A program made the translations under genes and the position numbers. A stretch of 64,000 bases of DNA from Methylotenera sp. L2L1 (GTDB lineage Bacteria; Pseudomonadota; Gammaproteobacteria; Burkholderiales; Methylophilaceae). Numbering within the stretch: position 1 is the first letter of the stretch; each line of letters starts with the position of its first letter. The stretch spans positions 1,798,001-1,862,000 of the forward strand of contig NZ_JQMG01000001.1 of the NCBI RefSeq assembly GCF_000744605.1, given 5' to 3'. Under the pieces are notes generated by a model that worked only from the letters and a program-made list of their open reading frames with translations, had not been told where the DNA came from and did no database searches. Of this stretch, positions 46,996 to 56,962 are shown piece by piece.

Positions 46996-48390
46996 ATGAG
47001 CAAGCATACAAAATATAGCAACCGCAGCATACAGAAACAGCAGGGTGCGGTAGCGATTATTGTTGCAATATGCTTGACGTTGCTGGTGGGGATGCTTGGT
47101 TTGGTGTTGGATCTAGGGCATCTCTATGTTGCTAAAACTGAGTTACAAAATGCAGCAGACTCTGCTTCGCTCAGCGGTGCGAAAGAGCTCAATGGCAGAG
47201 TTACTGGCATTACCAGTGCGGTGGCTCGGGCGATTGAAGCTGCAGGTAAAAATAATTATGACTTAAATAGTAATCCCGTTGTGATTAATGCTAGCAATAT
47301 ATGGGTAGGTAGTTGCCCAAGTGATGGCTGTATGGTGCCAATTAGTTCGGTCACTACCGATGCCTTGGCGGGAGATAAGACTTTTGTCAAAGTAGACACA
47401 GGATTACGTAGCCTAAATACTTGGTTTATTCAGGTGTTGCCAAGCATTGCAAGCACCACGCAGACTTTTGGCATGGCGGTAGCAGGTAAATACAAAGTTG
47501 ATATTACGCCAGTTGCTATCTGTGAGTTGCCAGACCCTGGCACAACGCATGAGTTTGGCTATGAGCGCGGTGTGTCGTATAAAGTGAGCGAGGCTAATCC
47601 TATTGGTCCTGGTACGATGTTTTGGATCGACCCTGAATCAAATGTCCCTGGGGTTTGCCCTGCAACCAGTACTAACGCCACACTTCCTTATGTATGCACT
47701 GGTAAAACTGGTTTTACACCAGTTGCAGGCGGTACGGTTAACACCAATACTGGGATATCTGTCCCGCAATTGTCTGCGCTTGATTCAAGGTTTGGTGACT
47801 ATACGCCTCAAAACAATTGTGATCCAGCTACCGCACCACCTGATGTCAACGTCAAAGAGTATCGTTATAACAATGCAGGCGTTGGCGCACCTAGAGATTG
47901 GATGGGCACAGACCCTAATAAGCAAACTATTCAGTTTGTGCAGAGGGCTAATGTTAATAATTTGTGCTCACAACCAAGCCGCCCTTGTATGTCTAAGCCA
48001 TATGGCTTAAGAACAGCAACAGATTATGGTGTGCTGTGGTCAGGTTTTCGCCGTTCAGGCGCCACAGTAGGGCAGTGGCCAGCCTTGTATAGCGGCAATA
48101 CGGCTACGTCTTATCCAGAACCATCTCCATATTCCCAAGGAAGCGGAAACTTCTTTACAGCGCCGCCAGTGGCTACCCAACCAGGTAAAGCCGGGCGCAG
48201 AGTGCTCAATATGGTCATTGTTGATTGCACAACAGCGGGTGGTGTTTGCAGGCCAGCACCAGTGCTTGCTGTTGGTCGGTTCCTCATGCAAAGGAGATCT
48301 AATGTCCCAGGTGACCGAGATATTTTTGTAGAGTTTGGCGGTTTGTTACCAACGCCTTTACCAACCAGTGATATTAAGCTTTACCGATAA
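46996..48390 (+). CDS. TadG-like pilus assembly protein
   Basis: 464 residues. The N-terminal TadG motif GAVAIIVAICLTLLVGMLGL precedes VLDLGHLYVAKTELQNAADS, the typical transmembrane helix and downstream alpha-helical segment of the TadG N-terminal domain. A large Cys-containing extracytoplasmic part follows (CELPDPG, CPATSTN, CTGKTGF, VDCTTAGGVC), suggesting several disulfides. It has no von Willebrand A domain, unlike the second TadG protein of this locus. AAGGAG precedes the start. The TadE gene follows 2 bp later. Confidence 0.88.
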   Translation: MSKHTKYSNRSIQKQQGAVAIIVAICLTLLVGMLGLVLDLGHLYVAKTELQNAADSASLSGAKELNGRVTGITSAVARAIEAAGKNNYDLNSNPVVINASNIWVGSCPSDGCMVPISSVTTDALAGDKTFVKVDTGLRSLNTWFIQVLPSIASTTQTFGMAVAGKYKVDITPVAICELPDPGTTHEFGYERGVSYKVSEANPIGPGTMFWIDPESNVPGVCPATSTNATLPYVCTGKTGFTPVAGGTVNTNTGISVPQLSALDSRFGDYTPQNNCDPATAPPDVNVKEYRYNNAGVGAPRDWMGTDPNKQTIQFVQRANVNNLCSQPSRPCMSKPYGLRTATDYGVLWSGFRRSGATVGQWPALYSGNTATSYPEPSPYSQGSGNFFTAPPVATQPGKAGRRVLNMVIVDCTTAGGVCRPAPVLAVGRFLMQRRSNVPGDRDIFVEFGGLLPTPLPTSDIKLYR

Positions 48391-48392
48391 TC

Positions 48393-48866
48393 ATGAAAAT
48401 CACTCAATTAAATTTTAACTGTAGTTCATGGCTGCCACAACAGCATGGTGCTGCTGCGATTGAGTTTGCCTTGTTATTGGTGATATTGCTGATGTTTGTG
48501 GCCGGTATTGTAGAGTTTGGTAGAGCTTTTTGGTACTACGATGCATTGACCAAAGCGACACGTGATGGTGCTAGATACCTTTCTAATACTAGAGTTAGTG
48601 CGTTAGTAGCAATCGATACTACAACAAAAGACAAAGCAAAACAGATGGTTGTTGATGCCGCATCGCTCGCACAAGTGCCTAGTTTTGCTGCGTCTGATGT
48701 TGCAGTGATTTGTGAGCCTAATTGCGATGCACCGGTGTATGTCACCGTAGCGATTAATGCGTATCCAATGACGATTGGTGGATGGATTCCAATTTTTCTG
48801 CCAATTGGGTCAACAACGTGGAACGCTACGCTATCACCTTCTACCGCGATGCGATACATGCATTGA
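48393..48866 (+). CDS. TadE-like pseudopilin (first set)
   Basis: 157 residues. The TadE motif GAAAIEFALLLVILLMFVAG precedes IVEFGRAFWYYDALTKATRD. Processing by TadV before the hydrophobic segment would place the Glu at position 5 of the mature form. Two Cys occur in VICEPNCDAP. It is a minor pseudopilin for pilus assembly. It sits 2 bp after the TadG gene and just before another TadE gene. Confidence 0.9.
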   Translation: MKITQLNFNCSSWLPQQHGAAAIEFALLLVILLMFVAGIVEFGRAFWYYDALTKATRDGARYLSNTRVSALVAIDTTTKDKAKQMVVDAASLAQVPSFAASDVAVICEPNCDAPVYVTVAINAYPMTIGGWIPIFLPIGSTTWNATLSPSTAMRYMH

Positions 48867-48877
48867 AGGAAATGATG

Positions 48878-49396
48878 ATGCTTAACATGATGAAAATCTA
48901 CAGCAAGCATAAACCACAGCAACGAGGCGCTGCGGCGGTTGAGTTTGCGATTATTGCCTTACTGCTATTCACATTGCTGTTTGGCATTATTGAGTTTGGA
49001 CGGTTGTTTTATCTTTATAACAGCGTTCAGGAAGTGACGCGTCACGCAGCGCGTGAAGCTGTGGTGAGATGGGTTGATAACTCTAACACTAGTCCTGCAA
49101 AAGTGATGGCACTTTTTGGTGGGGCAAGCTTGCCAGCAGGGGCTGAGATCACTGCAAGTAATATCAATATTGAATATTTGACTGCAAGTGGTGCGGTTCC
49201 TAGCCCATTTCCGGCAAGTGCGGCAGATAATATAGCCGCTTGTTTATCAGGACCAGCAGGTTGTATTGCACTGGTGCGGGTTTCTATTATTAATGCATCT
49301 TATGTGCCGATGGTTGGGTTGTTTACGTTTCTTGCGGTGCCGATTCCAGCATCAACAGTCACGATGCCAGCGGAGAGTTTGGGTTACACGGGTTAA
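48878..49396 (+). CDS. TadE/TadF-like pseudopilin (first set)
   Basis: About 172 residues. GAAAVEFAIIALLLFTLLFG and IIEFGRLFYLYNSVQEVTRH are the TadE signature. The start region holds ATG codons at 48872, 48875 and 48878; AAGGA at 48866-48870 is best spaced for 48878. A longer frame back to 48782 overlaps the previous gene and is unlikely. Two Cys (AACLSGPAGC) lie in the extracytoplasmic part. It is a minor pseudopilin. Confidence 0.88.
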   Translation: MLNMMKIYSKHKPQQRGAAAVEFAIIALLLFTLLFGIIEFGRLFYLYNSVQEVTRHAAREAVVRWVDNSNTSPAKVMALFGGASLPAGAEITASNINIEYLTASGAVPSPFPASAADNIAACLSGPAGCIALVRVSIINASYVPMVGLFTFLAVPIPASTVTMPAESLGYTG

Positions 49397-49433
49397 ATAG
49401 GGTATGTAGGTTAAATTGAATGGCGGCAAAAAA

Positions 49434-50612
49434 ATGAAAATAATCGTGATTTCGCCTAACAAGGTGCTTAGAGAAGAAATTGTACATAGTCTAAAAAGCG
49501 TAGATGCGACTAGGTATTCGTTAGTCTTTGATGACGGGTTAAATGATCTGGGGCATATCACAGAGGGGCAGCATCCAGACATGATAATCATTGATGGACT
49601 CTGTGTAGAGAGTGGAAGGCTCAGTATTTTAGAGCATATTTGCCTTAGGTATCCAGATGTGTCCATTATCATTTTGTCTGAAAACGCATCGTCAGAGTTT
49701 TTGATGGCGGCAATGCGTAGCGGTGTGAAAGATGTGTTGAGTTTGCCGCTACAGGCAGGCGATTTACAAGCATCCGTGGATCGCCTTGATATTAAGCTAA
49801 AACAAGCCATACCAAATCACAAAAAAGGCAAGGTCATCGCGTTTGTTGGTAGTAAGGGTGGTAGTGGTGCTACTTTCTTGGCATGTAATCTAGCCTACAT
49901 ATTGGCGGAAACTAGCAAAGCTAAGGTAGCGTTGTTAGATTTGAATTTACAGTTTGGCGATGCTGTACTGTTTGTCAACGACCATGTGCCATCTAATACC
50001 TTAGCCGATGTAGCCAAGAATATCAGACGGTTAGATGCGTCATTATTAAGTTCTTCGATGGTGAATATCTTACCTAACTTTAGTGTACTGGCTGCGCCAG
50101 AAGACGCAGAGTCAGCTCAGGATGTTAAGCCTGAGCATATCGATGCACTACTTAAATTGACAACATCCCAATATGACTTTGTGGTAATGGATATTGGTAG
50201 AACCCTCAATGCGACAGGCGTTAAGGCGCTTGATCATGCAGATATTATCTTTATCGTGTTACAGGAAACACTGCCATTTATACGTGATTCAAAACGTTTA
50301 TTACATGCTTTTCACTCATTAGGATACGCAAAAGAAAAAGTGAAGATAGTGCTTAATCGACATGAAAAAGGTGGGGATATTCGATTAACCGATGTGGAAA
50401 TTGCATTAGGCATGAAGGTGTTTAAAACCATCCCTAACAGTTATCAAGCGGTTTCTGCTTCCGTTAACCAAGGTGTTCCCATCATGGAAATCGCTAAAAA
50501 TGATGCAGTGACTAAGGCCTTACAGGAGGTTGCACAAGATTTAGTAGAAGTATCAAAAACTAAGAAATCTGGCTGGTTAGATAGCTTGTTACATCATGCA
50601 TCGTTATTTTGA
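49434..50612 (+). CDS. tadZ: Pilus assembly ATPase TadZ/CpaE
   Basis: About 392 residues. The N-terminal third resembles an atypical response-regulator receiver (IIVISPNKVLREEIV, MRSGVKDVLSLPL). The rest is a MinD/ParA-like ATPase with a deviant Walker A, GSKGGSGATFLACNLAY. TadZ localises at the pole and recruits the Tad machinery. The ATG at 49434 is chosen, with GGCGG about 7 bases upstream; the TTG 18 bases earlier is less likely. Confidence 0.92.
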   Translation: MKIIVISPNKVLREEIVHSLKSVDATRYSLVFDDGLNDLGHITEGQHPDMIIIDGLCVESGRLSILEHICLRYPDVSIIILSENASSEFLMAAMRSGVKDVLSLPLQAGDLQASVDRLDIKLKQAIPNHKKGKVIAFVGSKGGSGATFLACNLAYILAETSKAKVALLDLNLQFGDAVLFVNDHVPSNTLADVAKNIRRLDASLLSSSMVNILPNFSVLAAPEDAESAQDVKPEHIDALLKLTTSQYDFVVMDIGRTLNATGVKALDHADIIFIVLQETLPFIRDSKRLLHAFHSLGYAKEKVKIVLNRHEKGGDIRLTDVEIALGMKVFKTIPNSYQAVSASVNQGVPIMEIAKNDAVTKALQEVAQDLVEVSKTKKSGWLDSLLHHASLF

Positions 50613-50684
50613 ACGAGATTGCAGCATGGTCGATTAACTGATTGTTGATAAGAATAAATGCTGAATTGAGGAAGGAATTTGATT

Positions 50685-52043
50685 ATGTCATTACGTGATC
50701 GATTAGAAGATGTAAAAAAAGATGCGGTGCAAGAACTGCAGAGCAACCAAACTGATGTTGTGATGGGTAATAAAGTGTACCAAGAGTTAAGGTCGCGCAT
50801 TCACCGTAAACTGCTTGATAGAGTTGACCTAGCCATGATGGAGAATATGGCACCAGTACTATTGCGGTCTGAGCTTAAAACGTTGGTAGAGCGTCTTCTT
50901 ACTGAAGAAGCTGTCGCGATTAATGATGCAGAGCGTATTAGCTTAGTGCGTGATATTCAGCATGAGGTGCTAGGTCTAGGGCCACTGGAAACGTTAATGG
51001 CAGATCCAACAATTTCAGACATATTGGTCAACACCTACAATCAGATTTACATTGAGCGTAAAGGTAAGTTGGAGCTCAGTGATGTGCGATTTGAAAGTGA
51101 AGAGCATTTGCTAAAAATTATCGATAAGATTGTGTCTGGTGTGGGGCGACGTGTGGATGAATCTAGCCCAATGGTGGATGCGCGCTTACCTGACGGCTCT
51201 CGTGTGAATGCGATTATTCCACCACTGGCTGTTGATGGCGCTATTTTGTCGATTCGTCGTTTTGCGGTGACACCATTGCTGATGAAAGATTTTTTGCAAT
51301 ATAAAAGCTTAACGCCAGAAATGGGAGAAGTGCTTGAAGGCTTGGTGAAATCCAAAGTCAATATATTGATATCTGGTGGTACTGGTACAGGTAAAACAAC
51401 TTTGCTCAATGTGTTGTCTGGGTATATTCCATCCAGTGAACGCATTATTACCATTGAAGATGCTGCTGAGTTACAACTACAACAGCCACATGTTGTGCGC
51501 TTAGAAATACGCCCACCTAATATTGAAGGTAAAGGAGAAGTCACGCCGCGTATGTTAGTGAGAAACAGTTTGCGGATGCGTCCTGACCGCATCATCGTCG
51601 GTGAGGTGAGGGGGCCTGAAGTGGTCGATATGTTGCAGGCAATGAACACAGGGCATGAAGGCTCTATGGCTACTGTGCATGCCAATACACCACGCGATGC
51701 TTTGACTCGTTTAGAAAATATGATTGGCATGGCAGGGTTTAATTTGCCTACTAAAGCCATGCGAGAGCAAATTAGCTCGGCATTGACCGTCGTAATTCAT
51801 GTTTCTCGTTTAAGTGATGGTAAACGTAAAGTAACCAGCATTAAAGAAATCACGGGGATGGAAAGTGAGATTATCACGATGCAAGACATTTTTGTATACG
51901 AGCAAACTGGCGTGGCAGAGGATGGCAAAGTGCTAGGACACTTCAAAGCAACAGGTATACGGCCAAGATTTGTTGAGCGCTTGCGTATACATGGCGTGCA
52001 TGTATCAGACGACTTGTTTGACCCGATGCGATTGTATGAGTAG
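50685..52043 (+). CDS. tadA: Tad secretion ATPase TadA/CpaF
   Basis: About 452 residues; a VirB11-like hexameric ATPase. Motifs are [19 protein letters not shown] (Walker A), [18 protein letters not shown] (Asp box), [16 protein letters not shown] (Walker B) and [10 protein letters not shown] (His box). It powers pilus extension (and possibly retraction) at the inner membrane. The ATG at 50685 follows GAGGAAGGA at a good distance. It is followed 9 bp later by tadB. Confidence 0.95.
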   Translation: MSLRDRLEDVKKDAVQELQSNQTDVVMGNKVYQELRSRIHRKLLDRVDLAMMENMAPVLLRSELKTLVERLLTEEAVAINDAERISLVRDIQHEVLGLGPLETLMADPTISDILVNTYNQIYIERKGKLELSDVRFESEEHLLKIIDKIVSGVGRRVDESSPMVDARLPDGSRVNAIIPPLAVDGAILSIRRFAVTPLLMKDFLQYKSLTPEMGEVLEGLVKSKVNILISGGTGTGKTTLLNVLSGYIPSSERIITIEDAAELQLQQPHVVRLEIRPPNIEGKGEVTPRMLVRNSLRMRPDRIIVGEVRGPEVVDMLQAMNTGHEGSMATVHANTPRDALTRLENMIGMAGFNLPTKAMREQISSALTVVIHVSRLSDGKRKVTSIKEITGMESEIITMQDIFVYEQTGVAEDGKVLGHFKATGIRPRFVERLRIHGVHVSDDLFDPMRLYE

Positions 52044-52052
52044 GAGCTTAAT

Positions 52053-53021
52053 ATGGACTATCTCTATTATCTATTTGCGGTACTAGCGTTTCTCGCAGTA
52101 GTGCTTTTTTTAGAAGGCGCGTACTTGGCATGGAATGCTTACAAAGGCCCTGAAGCAAAAAGAATCGAAAAACGCTTACAGGCAATGACGATTAGTAATA
52201 CCCACGAAAGTAGTTTGGTTAAGCAAAGGTTACTTGCACAAGCACCAGGCATGCAAAGATTGTTATTGCAGATTCCTCGTATCCATCAATTAGATAAAGT
52301 CATTTTACAATCAGGGCTCAATTGTAGCGTGGCAAGATTCATTGCGCTTTGTCTACTCATGGCTGCTGGTGGTTTTGTGGTAACGCTACTGCTGGGTTTA
52401 AGTTTTACCGCAGCCATTGTTGTGACAGTGTTTGCAACATGTGTTCCTTTGTTTTATTTGTTAAATGCTAAGCAAAAGCGTATTCATACGATAGAGCAGC
52501 AATTGCCCAGTGCCTTAGATTTAATGGGTCGTGCAATGACAGCTGGGCACGCTTTCCCTAGTGCCTTGCAGATGGTGAGTAGTGAAATGCCAGAGCCAAT
52601 TGCTTCTGAATTTAGAATAGTTTTTGATGAAATCAACTACGGGATTCCAACGCCTGAAGCCTTGATGAACCTTGCGGAACGTGTACCAAGCACTGATTTA
52701 AGTTACTTCGTGATTGCAGTGCTGATTCAGCGTGAAACTGGCGGTAATTTGGCTGAGCTATTAGCCAATATTAGCGAGTTGATTCGGGCGCGTTTGAAAT
52801 TGCTAGGGACGGTACGTGTTCTGTCAGCGGAGGGACGTTTATCAGCTTGGATTTTAACAATATTGCCATTTGTCTTGGGGGCTATCCTACAACTCATGAA
52901 CCCTAAGTTCTTGAGCATACTGTGGACAGATCCAAAGGGCGTGAAAATGGTAGTGATGGCACTGATATTGATGGTGCTTGGTATTTTTGCCATGTGGCGC
53001 ATTATCAAAATCAGGGTCTGA
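52053..53021 (+). CDS. tadB: Tad inner-membrane platform protein TadB
   Basis: 322 residues. A first membrane helix (YYLFAVLAFLAVVLFLEGAY) is followed by two further helices and the GspF/T2SSF domain with LPSALDLMGRAMTAGHAFPS and VIAVLIQRETGGNLAELLAN, then C-terminal helices. It forms the assembly platform with TadC and contacts TadA. TAGGAG precedes the ATG. Confidence 0.94.
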   Translation: MDYLYYLFAVLAFLAVVLFLEGAYLAWNAYKGPEAKRIEKRLQAMTISNTHESSLVKQRLLAQAPGMQRLLLQIPRIHQLDKVILQSGLNCSVARFIALCLLMAAGGFVVTLLLGLSFTAAIVVTVFATCVPLFYLLNAKQKRIHTIEQQLPSALDLMGRAMTAGHAFPSALQMVSSEMPEPIASEFRIVFDEINYGIPTPEALMNLAERVPSTDLSYFVIAVLIQRETGGNLAELLANISELIRARLKLLGTVRVLSAEGRLSAWILTILPFVLGAILQLMNPKFLSILWTDPKGVKMVVMALILMVLGIFAMWRIIKIRV

Positions 53022-53046
53022 TACAGATTAAATAAGCGAGAACATC

Positions 53047-53991
53047 ATGAACACAATTCAAATAATTTATCTGGTTCTTATTTTTATCACGGCATTTGTC
53101 ATTGCAATGGTTATCTTTGGGCAGTTCAACTCGCGCCCTGTAGATGCCAGATTGCAAATATTAAAAGGAGATTCTCCACACTTATCAGAAGCGACAGATG
53201 AGCCTGTTTGGTTAAGCCATATTGTTAAGTTAACAGGCCCAATTGCCAAACTCTCATTACCTAAAGAAGGATGGGAGACATCGCAGTTACGTGTTCGGTT
53301 TATGAATGCTGGGCTACGTAGTGCAGGCACACCAATCTTATTCTTTGCTGCTAAAACGTTACTCACCATTGCATTACCCGCTTTGTTTGTGTTGTATACG
53401 GTGATTGCAGGAATGATTGTGAGCCCCAATAACTTCATGATGATGTTGATACTGTTGGCGGCAATTGGTTACATTATTCCTAATGTCGTTTTAGCAAGAC
53501 GTATCGCGTATCGCAAACGTGAAATATTTGAAAGCTTTCCAGATGCGTTAGATTTAATCATTGTTTGTGTTGAGGCAGGTTTAGGGTTAGATGCAGCACT
53601 TGCTAGAGTGGGTGAAGAAATGCACGTAAGAAGCCCAATTCTAGGGGAGGAGCTGCACTTAATTAACCTAGAGTTGCGCGCAGGTAGCTCACGTGAAAGG
53701 GCATTACGCAATTTAGCATTACGTACAGGGGTTGAAGATATTGATACGCTCGTGGCCATGCTGGTGCAATCAGATCGGTTTGGTACCAATGTGGCAGATT
53801 CATTAAGAGTACATGCTGAAACTTTACGCACTAAACGCCGTTTGCTAGCAGAAGAAGCTGCGGCAAAAATTGCAGTTAAGTTATTGTTTCCACTTATTTT
53901 CTTTATTTTCCCGTCGATGCTGTTGGTCTTGTTAGGGCCAGCCTTTATCAGTATCCACAACATTTTGTTGCCGACACTGGCGGGGCAATAG
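53047..53991 (+). CDS. tadC: Tad inner-membrane platform protein TadC
   Basis: 314 residues. It has the same architecture as TadB, with T2SSF motifs FPDALDLIIVCVEAGLGLDA and LVAMLVQSDRFGTNVADSLR and a hydrophobic C-terminus. It lies 25 bp after tadB. Together they form the inner-membrane platform of the Flp pilus. Confidence 0.94.
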   Translation: MNTIQIIYLVLIFITAFVIAMVIFGQFNSRPVDARLQILKGDSPHLSEATDEPVWLSHIVKLTGPIAKLSLPKEGWETSQLRVRFMNAGLRSAGTPILFFAAKTLLTIALPALFVLYTVIAGMIVSPNNFMMMLILLAAIGYIIPNVVLARRIAYRKREIFESFPDALDLIIVCVEAGLGLDAALARVGEEMHVRSPILGEELHLINLELRAGSSRERALRNLALRTGVEDIDTLVAMLVQSDRFGTNVADSLRVHAETLRTKRRLLAEEAAAKIAVKLLFPLIFFIFPSMLLVLLGPAFISIHNILLPTLAGQ

Positions 53992-54061
53992 CTTTCGGGA
54001 CAATAGGTGGATAAGACAAGTAGTTAAAGCTTTAGCTTAAACGGTTGTATGGAGGTGAATG

Positions 54062-55255
54062 ATGAAAAGTAAACGTAAAATACTGCCTTTAGCATGTTGC
54101 GTTGCAATATTGAGTGCATGTGCGTCTAATCAGAAGGCAGTCGAAGCACCATCATGGATGATTAGTCCAAATGTGAAGACCAGCAACTTAAATGCTAATC
54201 CAGAAGCAATGTATAAGTTAGGTCGATATTATCAAGGGCAGCAACGCGATGACCTTGCGATAGCGTATTACCAAAAAGCAATTGCAGCCGATCATCGCTA
54301 TGTAGAAGCCCATAATGGTTTGGGTGTTATTTATGCAAGGCAAGGTAAATATCAAGCGGCAGTTGATGCATTTAGAACTGGACTTCACTATGCACCAGGA
54401 GCCGCTCATTTATACAGCAATATAGGTTATGCCTATTATTTGCAAGGGCAATATACAGAGGCAGTTAGCGCTTTAAAGCAGGCAACAACGTTAGATCCGT
54501 CCAACCATAAAGCACTTAACAACCTTGGGTTGGCGTATGCAAAGGCCGGTAGTAAGGGTGAGTCATTTCAAGCTTTTACGCAGGCGGCTAATGTTGAGTC
54601 TGCTCATGTAGCATCACTAGAGGCTTCTTCATTGCAAGGTGAATCAGCCGTCATCAATGAGCAAAGGTCAGCATCGATTACCGAGATATTTGCAGGTAAA
54701 TCTCTAGCAAAACAATCTGATGCACAGGAGCTGGTACTCCCTAAAAATGTGGGAATTATCAGGCCAGCATCTCTGTCAAATATAGTACCAGTAGTGGATA
54801 GTCGCGTGAAATTAGTACAGTTAGCGCCTAACGTCTATGAGCTACATACACAGCCAATGAGCGATATGCCAGTTCAGGTTGCAAATATTGCTGAAGAAGT
54901 TAACACAGCACTACTACGAATTGAAGTATCTAATGGTAATGGTGTGACGGGAATGGCGGCTAAAGTAGGGACATTCTTAGTAGACCAAGGGTACGCAGCA
55001 ACAAGGCTCACTAATCAAAAGCCTTTTAATGTGAGGAAATCGCAAATTCAGTATCGTCATGGTCACCATGCAGAGGCTCTGCTTTTAAAAGATAGTTTGC
55101 CAGAGTCTCCAGAGCTTATTCTACGGAGTGACATGCGTGCAGATGTTGGCGTGAGATTAGTCCTTGGTAAAGATATGAGCACACATTTGGCATATTTTGG
55201 CACTAAACCACAAAACACGCAGTTAGCGTTAATGATGGATGAGCCTAAAACATAA
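54062..55255 (+). CDS. TadD-like TPR lipoprotein with LytR_C domain
   Basis: About 397 residues. The signal peptide ends in the lipobox LSAC. Three or four TPR repeats (about 46-165; for example VEAHNGLGVIYARQGKYQAA) are followed by a linker and a C-terminal LytR_C domain (LLRIEVSNGNGVTGMAAKVG, ending GVRLVLGKDM). TadD proteins are TPR lipoproteins needed for secretin assembly. Fusion to a LytR_C domain hints at a link to the cell wall. The GGAGG ribosome binding site better suits the ATG at 54062 than the one at 54059. Confidence 0.88.
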   Translation: MKSKRKILPLACCVAILSACASNQKAVEAPSWMISPNVKTSNLNANPEAMYKLGRYYQGQQRDDLAIAYYQKAIAADHRYVEAHNGLGVIYARQGKYQAAVDAFRTGLHYAPGAAHLYSNIGYAYYLQGQYTEAVSALKQATTLDPSNHKALNNLGLAYAKAGSKGESFQAFTQAANVESAHVASLEASSLQGESAVINEQRSASITEIFAGKSLAKQSDAQELVLPKNVGIIRPASLSNIVPVVDSRVKLVQLAPNVYELHTQPMSDMPVQVANIAEEVNTALLRIEVSNGNGVTGMAAKVGTFLVDQGYAATRLTNQKPFNVRKSQIQYRHGHHAEALLLKDSLPESPELILRSDMRADVGVRLVLGKDMSTHLAYFGTKPQNTQLALMMDEPKT

Positions 55256-55363
55256 GGGCATTAAATATTGAATTAACTTTTGTTTAAGACTGTTTTTTGT
55301 AGTGCGGAGTAGTAGGTCGGTGAGTTGTTTAATTTTTAATTCTTTAATTTAAGGGAGTGTGAA

Positions 55364-55588
55364 ATGGCTAATATGGATAATATTATTGAACCAGATAGAC
55401 AAGGGCTCTGGATTGCAGCAACGTTCATTATTGCATTGCTAGCATTAGTCGTCGCAATTGTTGGGGTTACTCGTACGAATGATTTAACGTACATGACACA
55501 AACGGAGCTGCTGTTAATTAACGATAAAATTGAGGCTATACAAACAGGTGCGCCTCCAGCAGCAGCGCCTGCTGCAACACAGGAGTAG
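55364..55588 (+). CDS. Small single-pass membrane protein of the Tad locus
   Basis: 74 residues: a polar N-terminus, one transmembrane helix (about 15-38, GLWIAATFIIALLALVVAIV) and a tail with an Ala/Pro-rich end. Not recognised. AAGGGAG upstream of the ATG supports expression. It lies between the TadD-like gene and the second TadE/F/G set. Some Tad loci encode small membrane proteins here; the role is unknown. Confidence 0.72.
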   Translation: MANMDNIIEPDRQGLWIAATFIIALLALVVAIVGVTRTNDLTYMTQTELLLINDKIEAIQTGAPPAAAPAATQE

Positions 55589-55605
55589 TCATCAATGTGC
55601 TGTAT

Positions 55606-55660
55606 ATTCAACACACGCTGGAAAGTTGCCCATTAGCAATATTTTCAGCGCATGTTGAAT
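55606..55660. repeat. Long imperfect stem-loop after the 74-residue ORF
   Basis: About 19-bp arms starting ATTCAACA and ending TGTTGAAT pair with three mismatches, and an inner TTGC/GCAA adds to the loop. The element sits 17 bp after the stop of the small membrane protein gene. It may end or attenuate the upstream Tad transcript before the second pseudopilin set. Confidence 0.45.
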
Positions 55661-55867
55661 CTAATGGCGCCTTAATAAAGGAGATTAGCGTTTTATCAAT
55701 TGATGAGCATATGCTCAATGGGTCCAGCCTTAGATGATTTGTTAACGCTTAGATAATCTAAAGCCGAGAGGTCTTAAATCATAAATTGGTGATTTGTTGC
55801 CATGCATGTTTCACTTTTTAATACAGAGCCTTGCATCACAAGTTAACCATACAAAAAGGATGATGCT

Positions 55868-56350
55868 ATGAACATTAAAGAGAAAGGGGCGGCGCTAGTT
55901 GAGTTTGCGCTAGTAGCGGTCATGTTCTTTACCGTACTGTTCTCAATCATAGAGTTCGGCTATCTTTTTTGGGGAAATTTGAGCATGCAGCATGCAGTGC
56001 GAGAAGGTGCGCGTTTTGCGGCAGTGGCAGGCTTTGATCCAACTCAGCCTGACCCTATACAAGAGCGGTGTGACAGAGTTGTTCAATATACTGAAGATAA
56101 CTCGATGGGATTTTATGATCGTGTTTCACCGGTGGTAACCTTTAAAACGGTCGATGCTGCTGGAAATGTCGTCAACATAGGGAGTGGTTGTGGAGCCGCT
56201 CAGCAAATTGTTGTCACGCATATTAACTGTACGCTTCCGTTAATAACTCCGTTTACTCAGTTGTTGGGGCTGTTAGGCACAAGTACTTTTACTGATGGTA
56301 ATTATCATTTTTCTGTCAGTGCAGCGATGAGAAACGAGGCATTCAAATGA
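55868..56350 (+). CDS. TadE-like pseudopilin (second set)
   Basis: 160 residues. GAALVEFALVAVMFFTVLFS and IIEFGYLFWGNLSMQHAVRE form the TadE signature after a very short leader. Four Cys are present in the extracytoplasmic part (ERCDRVV, GSGCGAA, HINCTLP among them). AAAGGA precedes the ATG. The stop overlaps the next gene by ATGA, indicating coupled synthesis of this pair. Confidence 0.9.
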   Translation: MNIKEKGAALVEFALVAVMFFTVLFSIIEFGYLFWGNLSMQHAVREGARFAAVAGFDPTQPDPIQERCDRVVQYTEDNSMGFYDRVSPVVTFKTVDAAGNVVNIGSGCGAAQQIVVTHINCTLPLITPFTQLLGLLGTSTFTDGNYHFSVSAAMRNEAFK

Positions 56351-56937
56351 TTCACTATTCTAGCTATAAAATTAAAATAGTATCGCATGGGCAGAGCCTC
56401 ATCGAACTGGCAATACTTTTACCTTTGCTCTTAATGTTAGTGTTTGGTGTGATTGACTACGCACGCGCTATTCAATTTAACAACATTCTTGTGGCGATGA
56501 GTCGTGAGGGGGCTAACTTAGCGTCCAGAACTAGTGCCTTACCTCAAGATATCATTCGCGCATTAAACGTTACTGCAGACCCTTTGGTGATGAGTACCCG
56601 AGGGCGCATATTCATCACGCGCATTATAGGCAGAAAAGTAGTGCCAACCTGTGTGGATGCACCGCCAGCTTTCTGTACAACCTTTCCTAAGGTGCAGTCT
56701 CAGACTAGAGCTGTCGCTGGTGCTGCAGCGCTCACAAGCAAAGTATGGTCTTGCGCCGCAGGATGGAACGGTAGTGGCACTTGCACTTTTGTTCCAGGGA
56801 GCGCTAGTGCCACTATTCCGATGACACTCAGTGACGGTGAGGAAGTTTATGCAGTAGAAACGCTTTATGACTATAACGTGATCGTCAATTATGTGATGCA
56901 AACAGGACCGAAACTTTATTCGCTGACGGTGCTGTAA
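56347..56937 (+). CDS. TadE/TadF-like pseudopilin (second set)
   Basis: 196 residues. QSLIELAILLPLLLMLVFGV and IDYARAIQFNNILVAMSREG give the TadE/TadF signature, with Glu after a short leader. The extracytoplasmic part has Cys pairs (TCVDAPPAFCTT and SCAAGWNGSGTC), likely disulfide-bonded. It is a minor pseudopilin or tip subunit. It overlaps the previous gene by 4 bases and is followed by the von Willebrand A TadG gene. Confidence 0.87.
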   Translation: MIHYSSYKIKIVSHGQSLIELAILLPLLLMLVFGVIDYARAIQFNNILVAMSREGANLASRTSALPQDIIRALNVTADPLVMSTRGRIFITRIIGRKVVPTCVDAPPAFCTTFPKVQSQTRAVAGAAALTSKVWSCAAGWNGSGTCTFVPGSASATIPMTLSDGEEVYAVETLYDYNVIVNYVMQTGPKLYSLTVL

Positions 56938-56962
56938 CACACGGCCAGCTGTAGGAGGTAAT

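Noticed and set aside
51047-51760. 237-residue open frame antisense to tadA
   Set aside because: The plus-strand frame is an unambiguous TadA with all motifs, so the antisense frame is a codon-usage artefact.
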